The notes beneath the pieces were generated by a model. It searched no databases. It was not told the DNA's origin and worked only from the letters and a program-made list of their open reading frames with translations. 64,000 nucleotides of DNA from contig CAJNOP010000015.1 in NCBI GenBank assembly GCA_905250075.1, positions 3,029,340 through 3,093,339 on the forward strand, in the 5' to 3' direction. This DNA comes from Rotaria sp. Silwood1. Lineage: Eukaryota; Rotifera; Eurotatoria; Philodinida; Philodinidae. The translations under genes were made by a program, and so were the position numbers. Below are positions 24,386 through 36,037 of this stretch, piece by piece (positions within the stretch are counted from its first letter, which is position 1; each line of letters starts with the position of its first letter).

Positions 24386-26508
24386 TAAAAAGCGTCTCTA
24401 TGTAATTGAAGGAATAAGGAAGTAATCATATGGTAGCAATATCATTCTTAGATTTAATTTATATTTAACTTCACTAATATTTGAGTCAAAATTAAGGAAA
24501 AATCACTTGGTAAGAAATCATTCTAAACTCTTTTAAAAGTGAAGATTTAAAATCATCTAACTAATTTATACTGGATAAGGAATATTCCTGACTACTTTAT
24601 GAATGGACTACTCCTTAAAAAAAGAAAGCATACACTTAAAGACTATTTAGAATGCATCTCTATTCTCATAATGGAATATTCGATAAAAAAGAAACTCGTG
24701 TTAGAGAAGTATTTATCAAAAACCGTTGTGAACTACATGTTGCGTCTTAAAAAAATTGTATTTATTAATTTCGAGATACATATCTCATGTCAAGAATTGT
24801 GTGCTTATCGAAAAAAGACTACACATATGAATATAAAATATTCGTAGGTTCTTTTCGTCTATCACTATTGAGGTGTGGATGTGGACACGTACCCACACCC
24901 ACATGAACTAGAAAAATGAAAAACTAACATGACCGATGATGTTCGATACCTATTGAGTTGCACGTATGAGAGTATAGATCTATCAATATCAGTTCTTAAT
25001 AGACTATCGAAGAAAACTGTGATGACATCAAACACAATATGCCATAATATATACTGGATAGGAATGAAAAGTCTACGAAAAACGACTTGGTGGCTGATAT
25101 GAGGAAATACAAATAAGTGCATAAACAAAGAATAATTAAAGCGATAAAGAACAGTTATATAATAAAGAATATTTTATAGATAATTGAAGAATAATTTTTA
25201 TAGATAAAGGATAATTTAATATATAATTTAAAGAGTAGTTTTTTAAATGAAGATTATGTACAAATAAAGAAGAAAAAAGAAAATAATTATATAAACAAAG
25301 AGTAATTACATACACAATAAAGAATCATTATATAAATTATTAGAGATGATCGTGTATGGTGATAGAAGTACAAAAAAAAACTTCATCAGATTCTCTATTC
25401 ACTATTGGGGAGGTAGCCTCCATGCTTCTTTACTGGGACATTTTTTTACTAATAGGTGTTTTAAGCTATTGGTGAGTCTATTCGCATACAAAACTAGTAT
25501 ATCATCTGATGGAGTTCAATCAAACATCTCTTGTCATATCTGATGCAAATGAAAGCCGAAATGCTCGAAAGAAGAAGTATAGCTGGACCATTGTTTTTTT
25601 GTTTTATATATGCAAGACTAGACCAAGTTTCTATTATCTGTTTGTTAGCTCGTTTATGTTTTATTTTAGTTCAACTTCAAATCTTATTTTGATCTACTTG
25701 TGACGCAACATCAATATCATTATATTTGTTCCTTTCATGTTTCAAGTACTTGTGCAATAATAGAAAGGATAGGGTGGATAAGATACTTTTCTGATCTCGA
25801 AAAACTTCGTTTTTTGCCTTGAAACTACATCAGAGAATGCTCACAAACATTCTCAGACACTTCATTTCGCGAAATCGCTCAATCAGGTTTTTGAGACCTG
25901 AAGTCTACACAAGGTTTTAGAAAAATGTTCTTTTATTTTTTTCAAATCTACTTGCTTGTAGTTAATCAAACATGCTGATCATGAATATGTGTATTAGAAA
26001 TGTCAAAAATAGTTTAGTACGGAGTAATTATCAATGCACTTCAATTTTCTTGTTTTCCGTTAAGAAGAGTAACTTGAACTTCCCAGATAAGATATGACCG
26101 AAAAACTAATATAGATAGAGATTCTGATGTAGAATTTTTCGCTGAATTCGAATATGATATTGGTGAATTTATTCGAGCTCCAGCTCTTTTCAAAGTCGGG
26201 AAAAATGCTGCCACTCGTCCGTTTTGAGTGTTTGCTTTCAGATGATTTAGCCACAAATTCAGTAACATGGTTAAATCTCCCGAAAATTAGATGTTGAACT
26301 TGCAAAGAATTTTTTCGTATTTTGAGATTATATTTTGGTTTTCTTATTGTTGAACTATTCTGTGGTTTTTAGGTGGAGATTTCAAGATTTTTATCATATT
26401 TGTAAACAAACACCGCATACACACACATACACAAAATACCATGTTAAACATTCTTAAAGCCCAAAGATGATCTCATGCGCAAGTTTTCTTTTTGATAGTT
26501 AAACAAAC
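24386..26508. other. 2.1-kb gene-less stretch
   Basis: No intact gene. Short frames at 24599-24847, 24865-25128, 25346-25543, 25509-25703 and 26041-26305 lack recognisable domains. A CA-rich microsatellite-like patch lies at 26410-26436. A segment near 25400-25450 faintly resembles the actin GGS-ASL region but is too short to call. Confidence 0.4.
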
Positions 26509-27555
26509 TCATACCAAATTCTTTGAATCATTACAAACAGTCTCGAAAGAAATAATAAAAGAAGATATGTTTTCTTGTCGGCAACTCAATGAATAAGATA
26601 AATCTGTTTTCTCGTAATCATTTGCAAGTAGGGGCCCGAAAGCGAACCATGAGTTACCACACGAGACACGAAACGAGAGCATCATATTGATACGATTAGC
26701 ATGAGCGAGTGCAATGGCATTCATCAAATACTGATCTTTTGCAATGAAGAAGCTTCTTGAAATGTAATGATTGATCGTCTCGTAAAAAACCGATGTCCAC
26801 CAGTGAATAGTTTGTACTGAACCGCCGATGATACCACCTTCAACAAGATTTATTTTGATTGGTCCTTCATCTGTTTTGTACCTTAATGGGCAGAAGCTTC
26901 GAGGAAGTGGAGCAACCATACCAAGAAGAAGTCTATCGTTGAAAAATATGTTCCGAATAATTTCATAATGAGGCCATAATCGAAATTGATAATTAGATGA
27001 TCGAAAGGCTCCTGCATCAATATAGAGAAAATAATTAGTGTTAAATGGATTCAGCTCAGCACTCCGATTTATCATGAATGATTTAGCACACCAAGTAGCA
27101 TAGAGCTCGACTGAATGATATCCATGTTCTGGATCAATTTTATGTTGTTGTTCGAAAATGGATACAAGAGGTTGAATAGGAGGCATTTCTAACGGTGTTG
27201 AATAGTTAACAATAAAATATGATGCCAATGATCCGTTTCGGCGAAGTTGGTAGAGAACTGATTGATATTCGATAGATGTAAATATGATCATGGGTGACTG
27301 GCAATATCCAAGTAGATTCTCAAGCCACAATAGATACTGAGCCTTAGTATGTTTTGACTTGTTGAGAGGAAAATAGGCTATGACGATGGTCGTCAAAGCA
27401 TTGTGACTGTATTTCATCAATGAATGTTTTGCACGTACAGCTGCTGGAGATAAAAGAACAATATGTTGAGTTTCTTTTGTCCATGAAAATATGATGACTG
27501 TAACGGCGATCAATAGACATATAGAAGTATATTTGCATGAATCATTCTGAAGCAT
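26509..27555 (-). CDS. HtrL/YibB-family protein (putative glycosyltransferase), type II membrane
   Basis: Single exon, 348 residues, ATG at 27555. Residues about 11-25 are hydrophobic (SICLLIAVTVIIFSW), a likely signal anchor. The family signature begins at residue 55: TTIVIAYFPLNKSKHTKAQY, then WLENLLGYCQSPMIIFTS. Later comes NYFLYIDAGAFR (174-185), containing a D-x-G motif, and VEGGIIGGSV (238-247). This matches the HtrL_YibB family, named from bacterial cell-envelope loci and also found in some animals and protists; a glycosyltransferase fold is commonly assumed, and substrate is unknown. It lies 72 bp downstream of, and on the same strand as, the GT11 gene. The close spacing and lack of introns in both suggest co-transfer, retroposition or co-transcription; the sequence does not decide. 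Confidence 0.85.
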   Translation of the reverse strand: MLQNDSCKYTSICLLIAVTVIIFSWTKETQHIVLLSPAAVRAKHSLMKYSHNALTTIVIAYFPLNKSKHTKAQYLLWLENLLGYCQSPMIIFTSIEYQSVLYQLRRNGSLASYFIVNYSTPLEMPPIQPLVSIFEQQHKIDPEHGYHSVELYATWCAKSFMINRSAELNPFNTNYFLYIDAGAFRSSNYQFRLWPHYEIIRNIFFNDRLLLGMVAPLPRSFCPLRYKTDEGPIKINLVEGGIIGGSVQTIHWWTSVFYETINHYISRSFFIAKDQYLMNAIALAHANRINMMLSFRVSCGNSWFAFGPLLANDYEKTDLSYSLSCRQENISSFIISFETVCNDSKNLV

Positions 27556-27627
27556 CGTCTAAAACGAAAAGAATACAGTTATTTTGTTGGAATACTTCAG
27601 GATAATATAATATGATGATCAAATGAA

Positions 27628-28611
27628 TCATTTTGTGTTGTTCAAAAAGGAATACCAATATGGAAAGTATGCAGCTCGCGCACAATTGACATCGATTGGG
27701 CTAAAATCAGGTTTCGAGTCAGTCAATATTTCACCTGCTCTGTTGTTCAGAAAAGCTCCCCACCATCCAAAAGTTCCTACAGTAATAATTACATGATCAC
27801 ATATAGTAAGAACAGCTAAGTCATGGGCAGCATCAAATTTATTTGGAGTGAAAACAACATCGTTTCGCTTATTAAACAGTGTTTGACAATATGATTTATC
27901 ATCCGTTACAATAATAAAACGAACTAAACGATATTTTCCGATGAAATGAGTCATTGCATTGAGTATATATTTGTCAGATGAAATACGTCGAACTCGTAAG
28001 TAGTCTCCTCTTCGTATGTGTATTCCTACAGAAGTTGTAGTACTTCTATTGATTACTTTATCAAAAAAAGTATTAGTGTTATTTAAAACTGTGCGTTTGA
28101 ATTGTAAATGATGTCTTATTTGATTTGTATGTTTGATGAAGTACTGATGCACTTGCCAATATCCAGTTAATTCAATAAACTGAGATGTATTAGAGTGGAA
28201 TAAGTGAGGAATGAAAGAGCAGTGATTATAGATTTTCTTCACCGACGTTAAATGATTAAGTGGAAGATCTGTTGTAAGATTCGATAGATTTAGTTCAAAT
28301 GATTGACGGAGCTCTTGTATCACATTTTTATCTATATACAATTGACATGAGTAATCAAGCGATAAGCCAAGGGCTGTAGCGAACATGAATAAGCGATTGC
28401 CAAGTCGACCACTTCGTTCATTTAGAATGACAATGCACTGATTTGAGTTATTTATCAGAATCTTACTCGTCCGCAAAAACAAAGTGGGTGCTGCTTTTGG
28501 ATCCAGAATGAAAGAGTAAAGACATACCAAGACAACAACAAATGTCAGTGCTAGTTTGCAAGGTTTTATTTTGTAATCGCTGAATACGAACAAGGAGCTA
28601 AAGAAATTCAT
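27628..28611 (-). CDS. GT11 alpha-1,2-fucosyltransferase-like protein
   Basis: Single exon, 327 residues, ATG at 28611. Residues about 17-36 form a membrane anchor (LALTFVVVLVCLYSFIL). Family 11 motifs appear in order: RSGRLGNRLFMFATALGLSL (66-85); TGYWQ (149-153); VGIHIRRGDYL (195-205), the HxRRxDY donor-binding motif I; FIIVTDD (232-238); and ITVGTFGWWGAFL (276-288), motif III. FUT1/FUT2 and related enzymes transfer fucose from GDP-fucose to galactose in alpha-1,2 linkage in the Golgi lumen. The specific acceptor here is unknown. Length is slightly short of mammalian FUT1/2, with the catalytic domain complete. N-glycosylation sequons are common. Its 3' neighbour is the HtrL/YibB gene. Confidence 0.92.
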   Translation of the reverse strand: MNFFSSLFVFSDYKIKPCKLALTFVVVLVCLYSFILDPKAAPTLFLRTSKILINNSNQCIVILNERSGRLGNRLFMFATALGLSLDYSCQLYIDKNVIQELRQSFELNLSNLTTDLPLNHLTSVKKIYNHCSFIPHLFHSNTSQFIELTGYWQVHQYFIKHTNQIRHHLQFKRTVLNNTNTFFDKVINRSTTTSVGIHIRRGDYLRVRRISSDKYILNAMTHFIGKYRLVRFIIVTDDKSYCQTLFNKRNDVVFTPNKFDAAHDLAVLTICDHVIITVGTFGWWGAFLNNRAGEILTDSKPDFSPIDVNCARAAYFPYWYSFLNNTK

Positions 28612-31600
28612 CTAAACAAAAATAAAGAAATCAATGAGATGAAGCAAAAGTCATCATTATAAAATGTAGAGATCCAGCTGAATTCATGCTAAACAGAACT
28701 CAGAACTAAAAGCGGTTCTCTATTAACAAGAAATCTTTCCCATCGAACAGAAATCTTACGCATTTTAATAGCTTTTCGAAACTATTGGCAGGTTGTAGTT
28801 GTCAAGAGTTTCAGGAAGTTATCATGAAGTAATAAAGTTAAGTCTTTAGTAGAATTTTGCTGAAAGTTCAATCCTATACAATATATGTCATTCGAAATAC
28901 TATAAGACTCGAATGAAAACGATAAATAGCCTTCCATCGAATACTACTTTCTTATGGTAATTTGGATTGATGTTTAAATTCACGACGCTATCGAGGGTTG
29001 GTTCCAACACTTTGGAGTGAGAAGACGATCCAGTGTGTATAAGAACACTTATTTGTTTAAAATCTAACTAGTTTTGAGACAAAGCTTTTTTCTACGAGAT
29101 TGCACTAATCTAGAAAACTACCGATGACTTTCCAAACAAACTTTAAAAAGCATACGAAGGATGCGACGAGCACTCGATAATTTTAAATATATAATTTTTG
29201 TGCGTTCTGTTCCCATTTCGAGCCTTTTGGTAACCATCGGATTACGACTACTCGAAAAGTGTATCCCTGTTAGTATTCATTTTCGATTCATCAGGCAATT
29301 TTAAATGCTTCAATACTCATCGAATTTTCGAGTACTCGAAAAAGGAAAGATGCCGAAAGCATAATATTGAATGCTCCAATAGAAGCAAGCCAAGCAGAAT
29401 AACAGTTTCTAGTGGCGAGGTTAATGTTGACTTTGTGAAATTTCTTCAAAAAAGTTGCTTACGAATGTCTCTTTCATTCAACTATATTAGTAAGATGATT
29501 TATGTTCCACATATATTCTCCTTAATTTCATAATTTTCTAAAAAATATTCAGCAAAAGCTGATGAAAAATAACAAGTAAGACCGAACCCCATAAGCATTT
29601 TTGATGAAAAACACAGATATAACGAATTTCGCGTTTTAATGTTTGAAAAATTTTTCTAATAGTGGTTTTATACTTTATCGCCTAAATCAATTATTTATCA
29701 AACAAGCTCTTTATATACCATCTGAACCTGAAAAACAAAGCTTTGTCTATAGTTAGAGACACTTAAAAGGTGTTTGTATTCGATTAGAAATCTGTTTTTT
29801 TTTTTTAATTTTCGAAAATCATTAGCAAATGTTAAAATAACAACGTTGCAAGGTTTTTACTTCTAAGATTTTGAAAAGATAACTTTCATAGGAGAACAAT
29901 AGTTCTTACTTAGTTAAGATGCTCGACGAATGTTAATTGTAAGTATCTATGTTTGAATCTTCTCCTTCACATTTATATGACAAGTTTCGACGACTGGAAA
30001 ATGAGGCAACTATAAGAAAAAATCCTTATTATCTTGATCGAATTTTGATCTTCTCAGTAAAAATCGTTCAGCTGGTCGAAAATTCAATATTTTAATGACC
30101 TATCAACGAGCCCTCGATCTACCAAAAAGTGAGAATCCGAGGTGACTATAATTAAAAATCAAAATCATTTGAAAATGAAAATAAAACACTCTGTTCTTTG
30201 ATAAAGGGTTTTCATTTTTCAGACTTTGAGCAATGCTGGCTCAATCAAGAATTTGCCAAGAAACATAGTTGTTCCATTATGCTGAAGCTCCTGGAAATCT
30301 TAGCTGTCGTCATCTAATTCAGCAAGAACAGTAGAAGAAACCTACCTGATAACCAACATCTTGTTTGCACGTGTTTCCGATTTAGATAGTTTTACTTTAG
30401 TCAATTTTTACTCAGTTAGGTTGCAGTATTTAGCTAACAAAGAGCCTTGAAAATTATCTTTCTTCACTATAAAAGTGCCAAAAAAATCATTTGATCGATG
30501 CGAACTTCGCTGGTTTTAGAGTTCGTCTGAGGAAAGTTGAATTTCTCTCTTGTGGATTTTATGTAGATACTCTATTCGAAGTAATGCGGAATGTTGTTTG
30601 GGAAGAAACCATGGAACATATTTTTTTATCTCCACGAATTTTGTGTAAAAGGTGTGGATGTGCGTTTGTCGCTATGCATTCCACATCCATACTCACATCC
30701 ACGCCTTAAGCATTCACTTAAACTTCCAGACAAAATATATTCTCCTCCCCTTCTTTAATCTTTATTGCATCCATTTGCTTTCTAATGAATATTCATTATA
30801 GAATAACTTAAGTACTTGATTTGAGTGTAGCGACGACTAATTAGACTTTGCTTGAATGGATAATGTAAGTATTTCAATACTAAATGAGTCGCTTCGCAGA
30901 TTTATTCACGATTTCATTAGGTCTATTGCGTAGCTGATACTGGTTGAACCGTTTTGATTTTATTTAGATCTGTATCATTGACTGTATATGGTCTGTTGGT
31001 CGTTGAATTGGTAGCAAAAATGGCTTAGCAGATGAAAACGCTATAAAACAATTAGCAGATCTTAACAGAAATAAATAAGTTCAGAAAAAATCTTCAAAGT
31101 TACTCATTGGCGATAATGATCAACGGTATCGAAATACGTGCAGCCTTCTTCGAGGCAAATCATAGAAAGTCATATTCTATACTAAAACAAAGTGCTGAAA
31201 TTGTTCTTTTAATAAATATTCAGTTGATACGCAATGGATGTAATACAGGACAGAAGCTGTTACCGCAAACTATTACAGAATTGATGTATGAAAACTGTTT
31301 AGATACCTGTGCTTTTACATAGAAAAATAATTTCATTAGATAACTTCTATTAATGTGATGTATGTATGGTGTGGATTATATTCTGTAAGTATTATACTCT
31401 CGGTCTTTGATAGGAACAAATTTATATATTAAACTCGAGTGAGTTCAATATGTAAACTCCAGTTGACTTGTATTTCTTGACTATATCTATAACGGTGTAT
31501 GTTGGGTATGAAATTTATGTGTTTATAGTTTAACATAGGTTTTAGATTATGCTTCACAAAAGAGGAAAGAGAAGATACCTTTGATCAGAGGTGGGACTAA

Positions 31601-34600
31601 CTACCTACCTACTCTACCTACTGCAGTTGAAAAGGATGAAATGAAAAAAAAACTTTTTTCCATCCAGTATATAAATATTTGACATTGTCAAGTGTACATG
31701 TTAAACCTACCTTGTTGTTCTCAGACGTGACTTTTCTCCTTTCTTTTGCTCTCTATTATGACAAACATTAATAAAAGAGAAAATTTAGTCAAGTATGAAA
31801 ATAGTTATGTGTATGAAAAAAACTTCGATATAGTTGACAATACAGAAGGGAAATAAATTGGAGGAGGACTAAAATATAGAGAATGCAGATAAAAAGTTAG
31901 AAAACATAAGGTGAGAAAGGTAATTCATGCGAATCAGTATCGAGTATGATTGATAGCTGAACTTTTTGCGATTTTTTTCTCGCAGTTTTCATTACTCACA
32001 TAAATTTACGATATTCACAAAATCAGATTGCAAAACAAAAGCTGGTAGTTTGCTACTTTTTCATGTCATTTCTCCTGAGAGAAATATGAAAACAAGTAAT
32101 TGACATTGTAAAGAATTCGTATGCAGAGAACAGGAAATCGCTCATTTTACTTTTTATTCTCATTCAGATGTTTTTTCAAAAGTAGCTAAGTTCCTCAAGT
32201 GAAAATAATCGATTTGTATAGTTCTGCTGAACTAAAACTATTGTATTGTGTCGATTTCAAGACAAATTATTTGGTTATTACTTTTTAATAGAAAATAATA
32301 ATTATGAACTGTGAGATAATTAGTTCAAACGAATAACTAACACATATTTTCAACAAAATCAACTTGAATGTACAATTCGAAGTAGAATTTTATTTCTCTT
32401 TTATCTTCACAGTTGAATCTTTTCAAAATGAGTACTGATTCGATATTTGATACTTGTTTAAATTAAAAAAAATTATATTTTCATATAGCATACTTTTAAA
32501 TATAGAATCGATCGATTTTCTATAGTAAACTTGAGTTTTCTTGTTTCAAGCTTTGGCATAATTCTTAGCCGAAGTCAAAATTACACTTTCGGTTACTTTA
32601 AATATTTGGTTGTTGTTTTGACATCGGTCATTGTCTAGCTTGAATTATTGAATTGCATACCATACATATAGTTATACTATCATCAAAGCGTGAATGAAAA
32701 AGAAGCGAGAAGACACATAAGTTGCCTAATTCGAATTATAATATAAATGAGCTCCGAACAGCGTAAGATAAATTCAAAAATACATGAACAAAAGATCATG
32801 CTAGCACTTGCCTCTATCAGAGCTGCAAAATTCTATTTAAACTATAAATTATATATGAAATAAGGCTGTCATACAATATTGACAGAAAAACAGAAAAAAA
32901 AATTATTTGCATGATAAATGATAAATGAGATAGCGTTGTCGTATGATTGCGCCAGAAAGGCAGAGAAGAAATTATTCGGATTATAATTTATAAACGAGAT
33001 AGAGCTGCTCTGAAGCGATGGCAGAAAAGCAGAAATTAAATCTTTTAGTTATATTTTTTGATACAGTAAATAATGACACTGCAGTAATTAACGTTTTGTC
33101 GGCTTTTCATCTCTTCCATAATTGCAAAATTGTCTGTCTCAATATTATTTGGGTATAAACACTTTTCACCATCGAGCTGACTTTTCATTTCAGCATCGCA
33201 GCGTGAGGGCGCGAAACGTCCTTCGAAGAGCCATGAGCTATATGTGTCACTATATACACAGTAATCGCAATGATGTATGTCTATCAAGCGCTTTCTGCAG
33301 CATCCAAGGTTATACCTATAGCATCACAGGTAGAATTGACGCTTTATCTTCACACTACCAAGTAAAGTCTTCATACTTTACTTTCTCAAAGTAAAATAAA
33401 GGTAAAGTACTACCCTTATTAATGAATAAAAAAAACAAATAAATTTCATAGGTAGTTGGTGAATCAAGTAACATGAGATTTAGAATATCAAGAATTATGT
33501 GAAGATATAGCCCGTATTGATCATGCACATCCAGTAAGATATTATTATTTTATTATTTATATTTAGTTTGTAAAACATGATCTAAAACCAGTATTGAAGT
33601 ATAGAGGTAAAAATTTGGACTCGCTGCTCTCCATAGTATCCATTTCGTATAACAAGTAATCTTCATTTTCGGAAACAGCTTTCTTTTGATCAGAAGTGAT
33701 TGTATATCATTTAGAAAATCATCTTTGAGAAAACAATATATTTTTGAAGAAAAAAAAAACATTTTTGATGGACAACATCTAGGCGAGAACTCTCTTGCTC
33801 ACATTTTTTTTGGAGAAAAGTTTGTAGTTAGAAAAATGCCTCGTGTCATAAATTATTCGATATAGCTTTATGCATCGATTTCAATTAAGTCACTGTTGTA
33901 CGATAATAATCTTCTGAGAGCAGAAAAAAATTGGAACTACATGGTAAAGATTTAAGGATTATTGACAATGCTAATTCTCGATTATGGCCATAATAAGTGT
34001 CGTCATATCTTTAAATACTGGTTTTTCAAACCAAAAAATATTTTTTTTTGATCTTTTCAGATATTAGAATATATCCATTTGTCCATACGATAATAAGCTC
34101 TTCTGTTTTCCAAAAAAATGAATTTTAAACGAAATAATATCATGAAGATGTTCACATTGAAACGTTGATATATCTGTAATTCGATATGCTCTGTAATTAG
34201 CACAGCTCAAAAAACAAATTTGGCTGAAATATGTTAGTCTCGAAAACCAACATATGAAGATTTAAAGGAGATTTCTTATGATCATAGTTGAAATCCACAT
34301 GTTTGATGACCTATAATCCGCTAGTTTTCGATGAGACAGTGATTGATCAGTTAGAAGGACTTCGCTCAAGATTTTTAAGCAAAAACTTTATTTTTTTAAC
34401 GACAGGTATGTTTTCAAGTTAAGTTATGATTGATAGGCTTTCCACTCTACTTGGCATTGGTAATCAAAACTTTTTATGACAACAGATAGAGCATATCTTG
34501 AAGTGTAATTTACTATCATTTGAATTGATGAAAAGTTTACTTTCGTATTTTAACCTGATGTTCGTTCTGATACATATTATGCCCCTCCTCAAATCATGAC

Positions 34601-36037
34601 AGATGTTATTAACATAAGATTAAAGATCGTATATGAATGACTTTCTTATTGCATTTCTGGAAGATTAAGTAAAAGGATGACGAAAAAATTGATCTTGAAT
34701 TAGATTGAATAAAACATTGTCTCTCTGAACATTTTAATCTCGCAAAAAATATTCTAACATTTTTTAGATTGATATTCTAGACTTGGTCTGTGCCATTAAA
34801 GAAAGCTAGCCTTCAAGCACATTTTGACAAATCAATCGATTTCATTTAACATCATCGGTATAACAAATGGCAGTATTTCGATTTTCTTCTAACTCTATTT
34901 TTTTATGTAATTTCTTGTAATTGTAGTTTAACTTTTTCTCAAATGGACTTTCTTGACATATATATATATATAAACTAAAAAATGAATGTGTTGTTTATAT
35001 TACAATTTAATAATTAATGATGAAAGAAAAAGAAATTAAGTGTTGCGCATTGAAATGAGAAATGTTTTGTTTATAATAGAAGACTAGGATTATTATCTAT
35101 TGACCTTGTTGATTTAATGTAAAAGAAAACTAAACACAATCAAATGATTTCGAGGACAAGAAAACTTACGAATTTGCATTTTTTTTTCAAGTAATACATT
35201 ACCTTGAAGAAAAAAAATAAATATGATATTTGCTTGCTATATAATTCTGTTTTTTAGAAAAATCAACATATCGATTATCTTATATCAAAAGAAATGTCTC
35301 TTTTTTTTTTGTTTTTCTTGTTCACATATATATAAATAGTTCGGAATCAAAATGAGTAAATTTTATTTTTTTTTTTTTTTTTCTTGATATATTATCAAAA
35401 AATCCGATTATAATAGTCTTCAGTATCCGCTTACCAAACACAAAAGAATGAATATGATATGTATATAAAGATTTATTTTTTTTGTTGAAAAATTCAAATT
35501 AAAATATACGAATCAGTGACAAAATTTTTTAAATAGATCATTAAAAATAAAATCATTTATTTTTCAAAATATATCTTTTTATATTATTTTAAAAATAAAA
35601 ATCATATTTGAAACTATACATAATATTATTTTGATTCTTCATGACAACACAATATACGCACATGATCGATATACAATATATTTCATGCAAGTTCCATTTT
35701 CATATTATTTCATTCTTTTCTTCTATTATATTGATTGAACTTACTCTTTCGGTTTTTTTTTCTCACTCGCAACGTTGCATTGTATGTGTGGACACTCGAA
35801 TCGCAAACAATGACAATAACGTTTGTTTGATCATTATGCTTCCGAACACTATAACGCCCTTGTGTCGGTCGCAGCAACAGAGAGAGAGAGTGTGTGTGTG
35901 TGTGTACATAAGTCTTTCTCTCTTTTCTTTTTTTGTATATAACACTTTTTATTCGTCTCGTTACTTCTTCCTTTCAAAACAGTATTAAACTGCAAGTCAA
36001 AAAAGAAAATCCAATATTGATTGAAGTTATTTTGATA
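28612..36037. other. 7.4-kb stretch without an intact gene
   Basis: The part next to 28612 should carry the 5' flank of the GT11 gene and the part before 36038 that of the cyclic-nucleotide gene. Short frames (30491-30709, 31107-31322, 33045-33394, 35641-35988) have no support. The 30648-30706 patch is a GTGGATGTG / CACATCCAC inverted motif. A short AC/CT-rich patch lies at 31605-31622 and a GA/GT microsatellite at 35880-35905. One decayed exon pair at 33446-33612 is listed separately. Confidence 0.4.
33446..33612 (+). pseudogene. Possible decayed exon pair of an unidentified protein
   Basis: Downstream of an AG acceptor, the frame reads LVNQVT, a TGA stop, then DLEYQELCEDIARIDHAHP, ended by a GTAAGA donor. 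After a very short intron-like gap (about 33 bp) it reads FVKHDLKPVLKYR and again meets a GTAAAA donor at about 33606. The composition is far more protein-like than the surroundings, and the splice signals fit. One in-frame stop and no neighbouring exons suggest a remnant. I do not recognise the protein. Confidence 0.4.

Noticed and set aside
25380..25460. Faint similarity to the actin C-terminal GGSILASLSTF region
   Set aside because: Only about 12 residues match loosely, with no flanking actin sequence; below what can be supported.
30648..30706. GTGGATGTG / CACATCCAC inverted motifs, also near 14797-14845 and 24870-24905
   Set aside because: Short and irregular; could be minisatellite debris. 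No consistent element boundary found.
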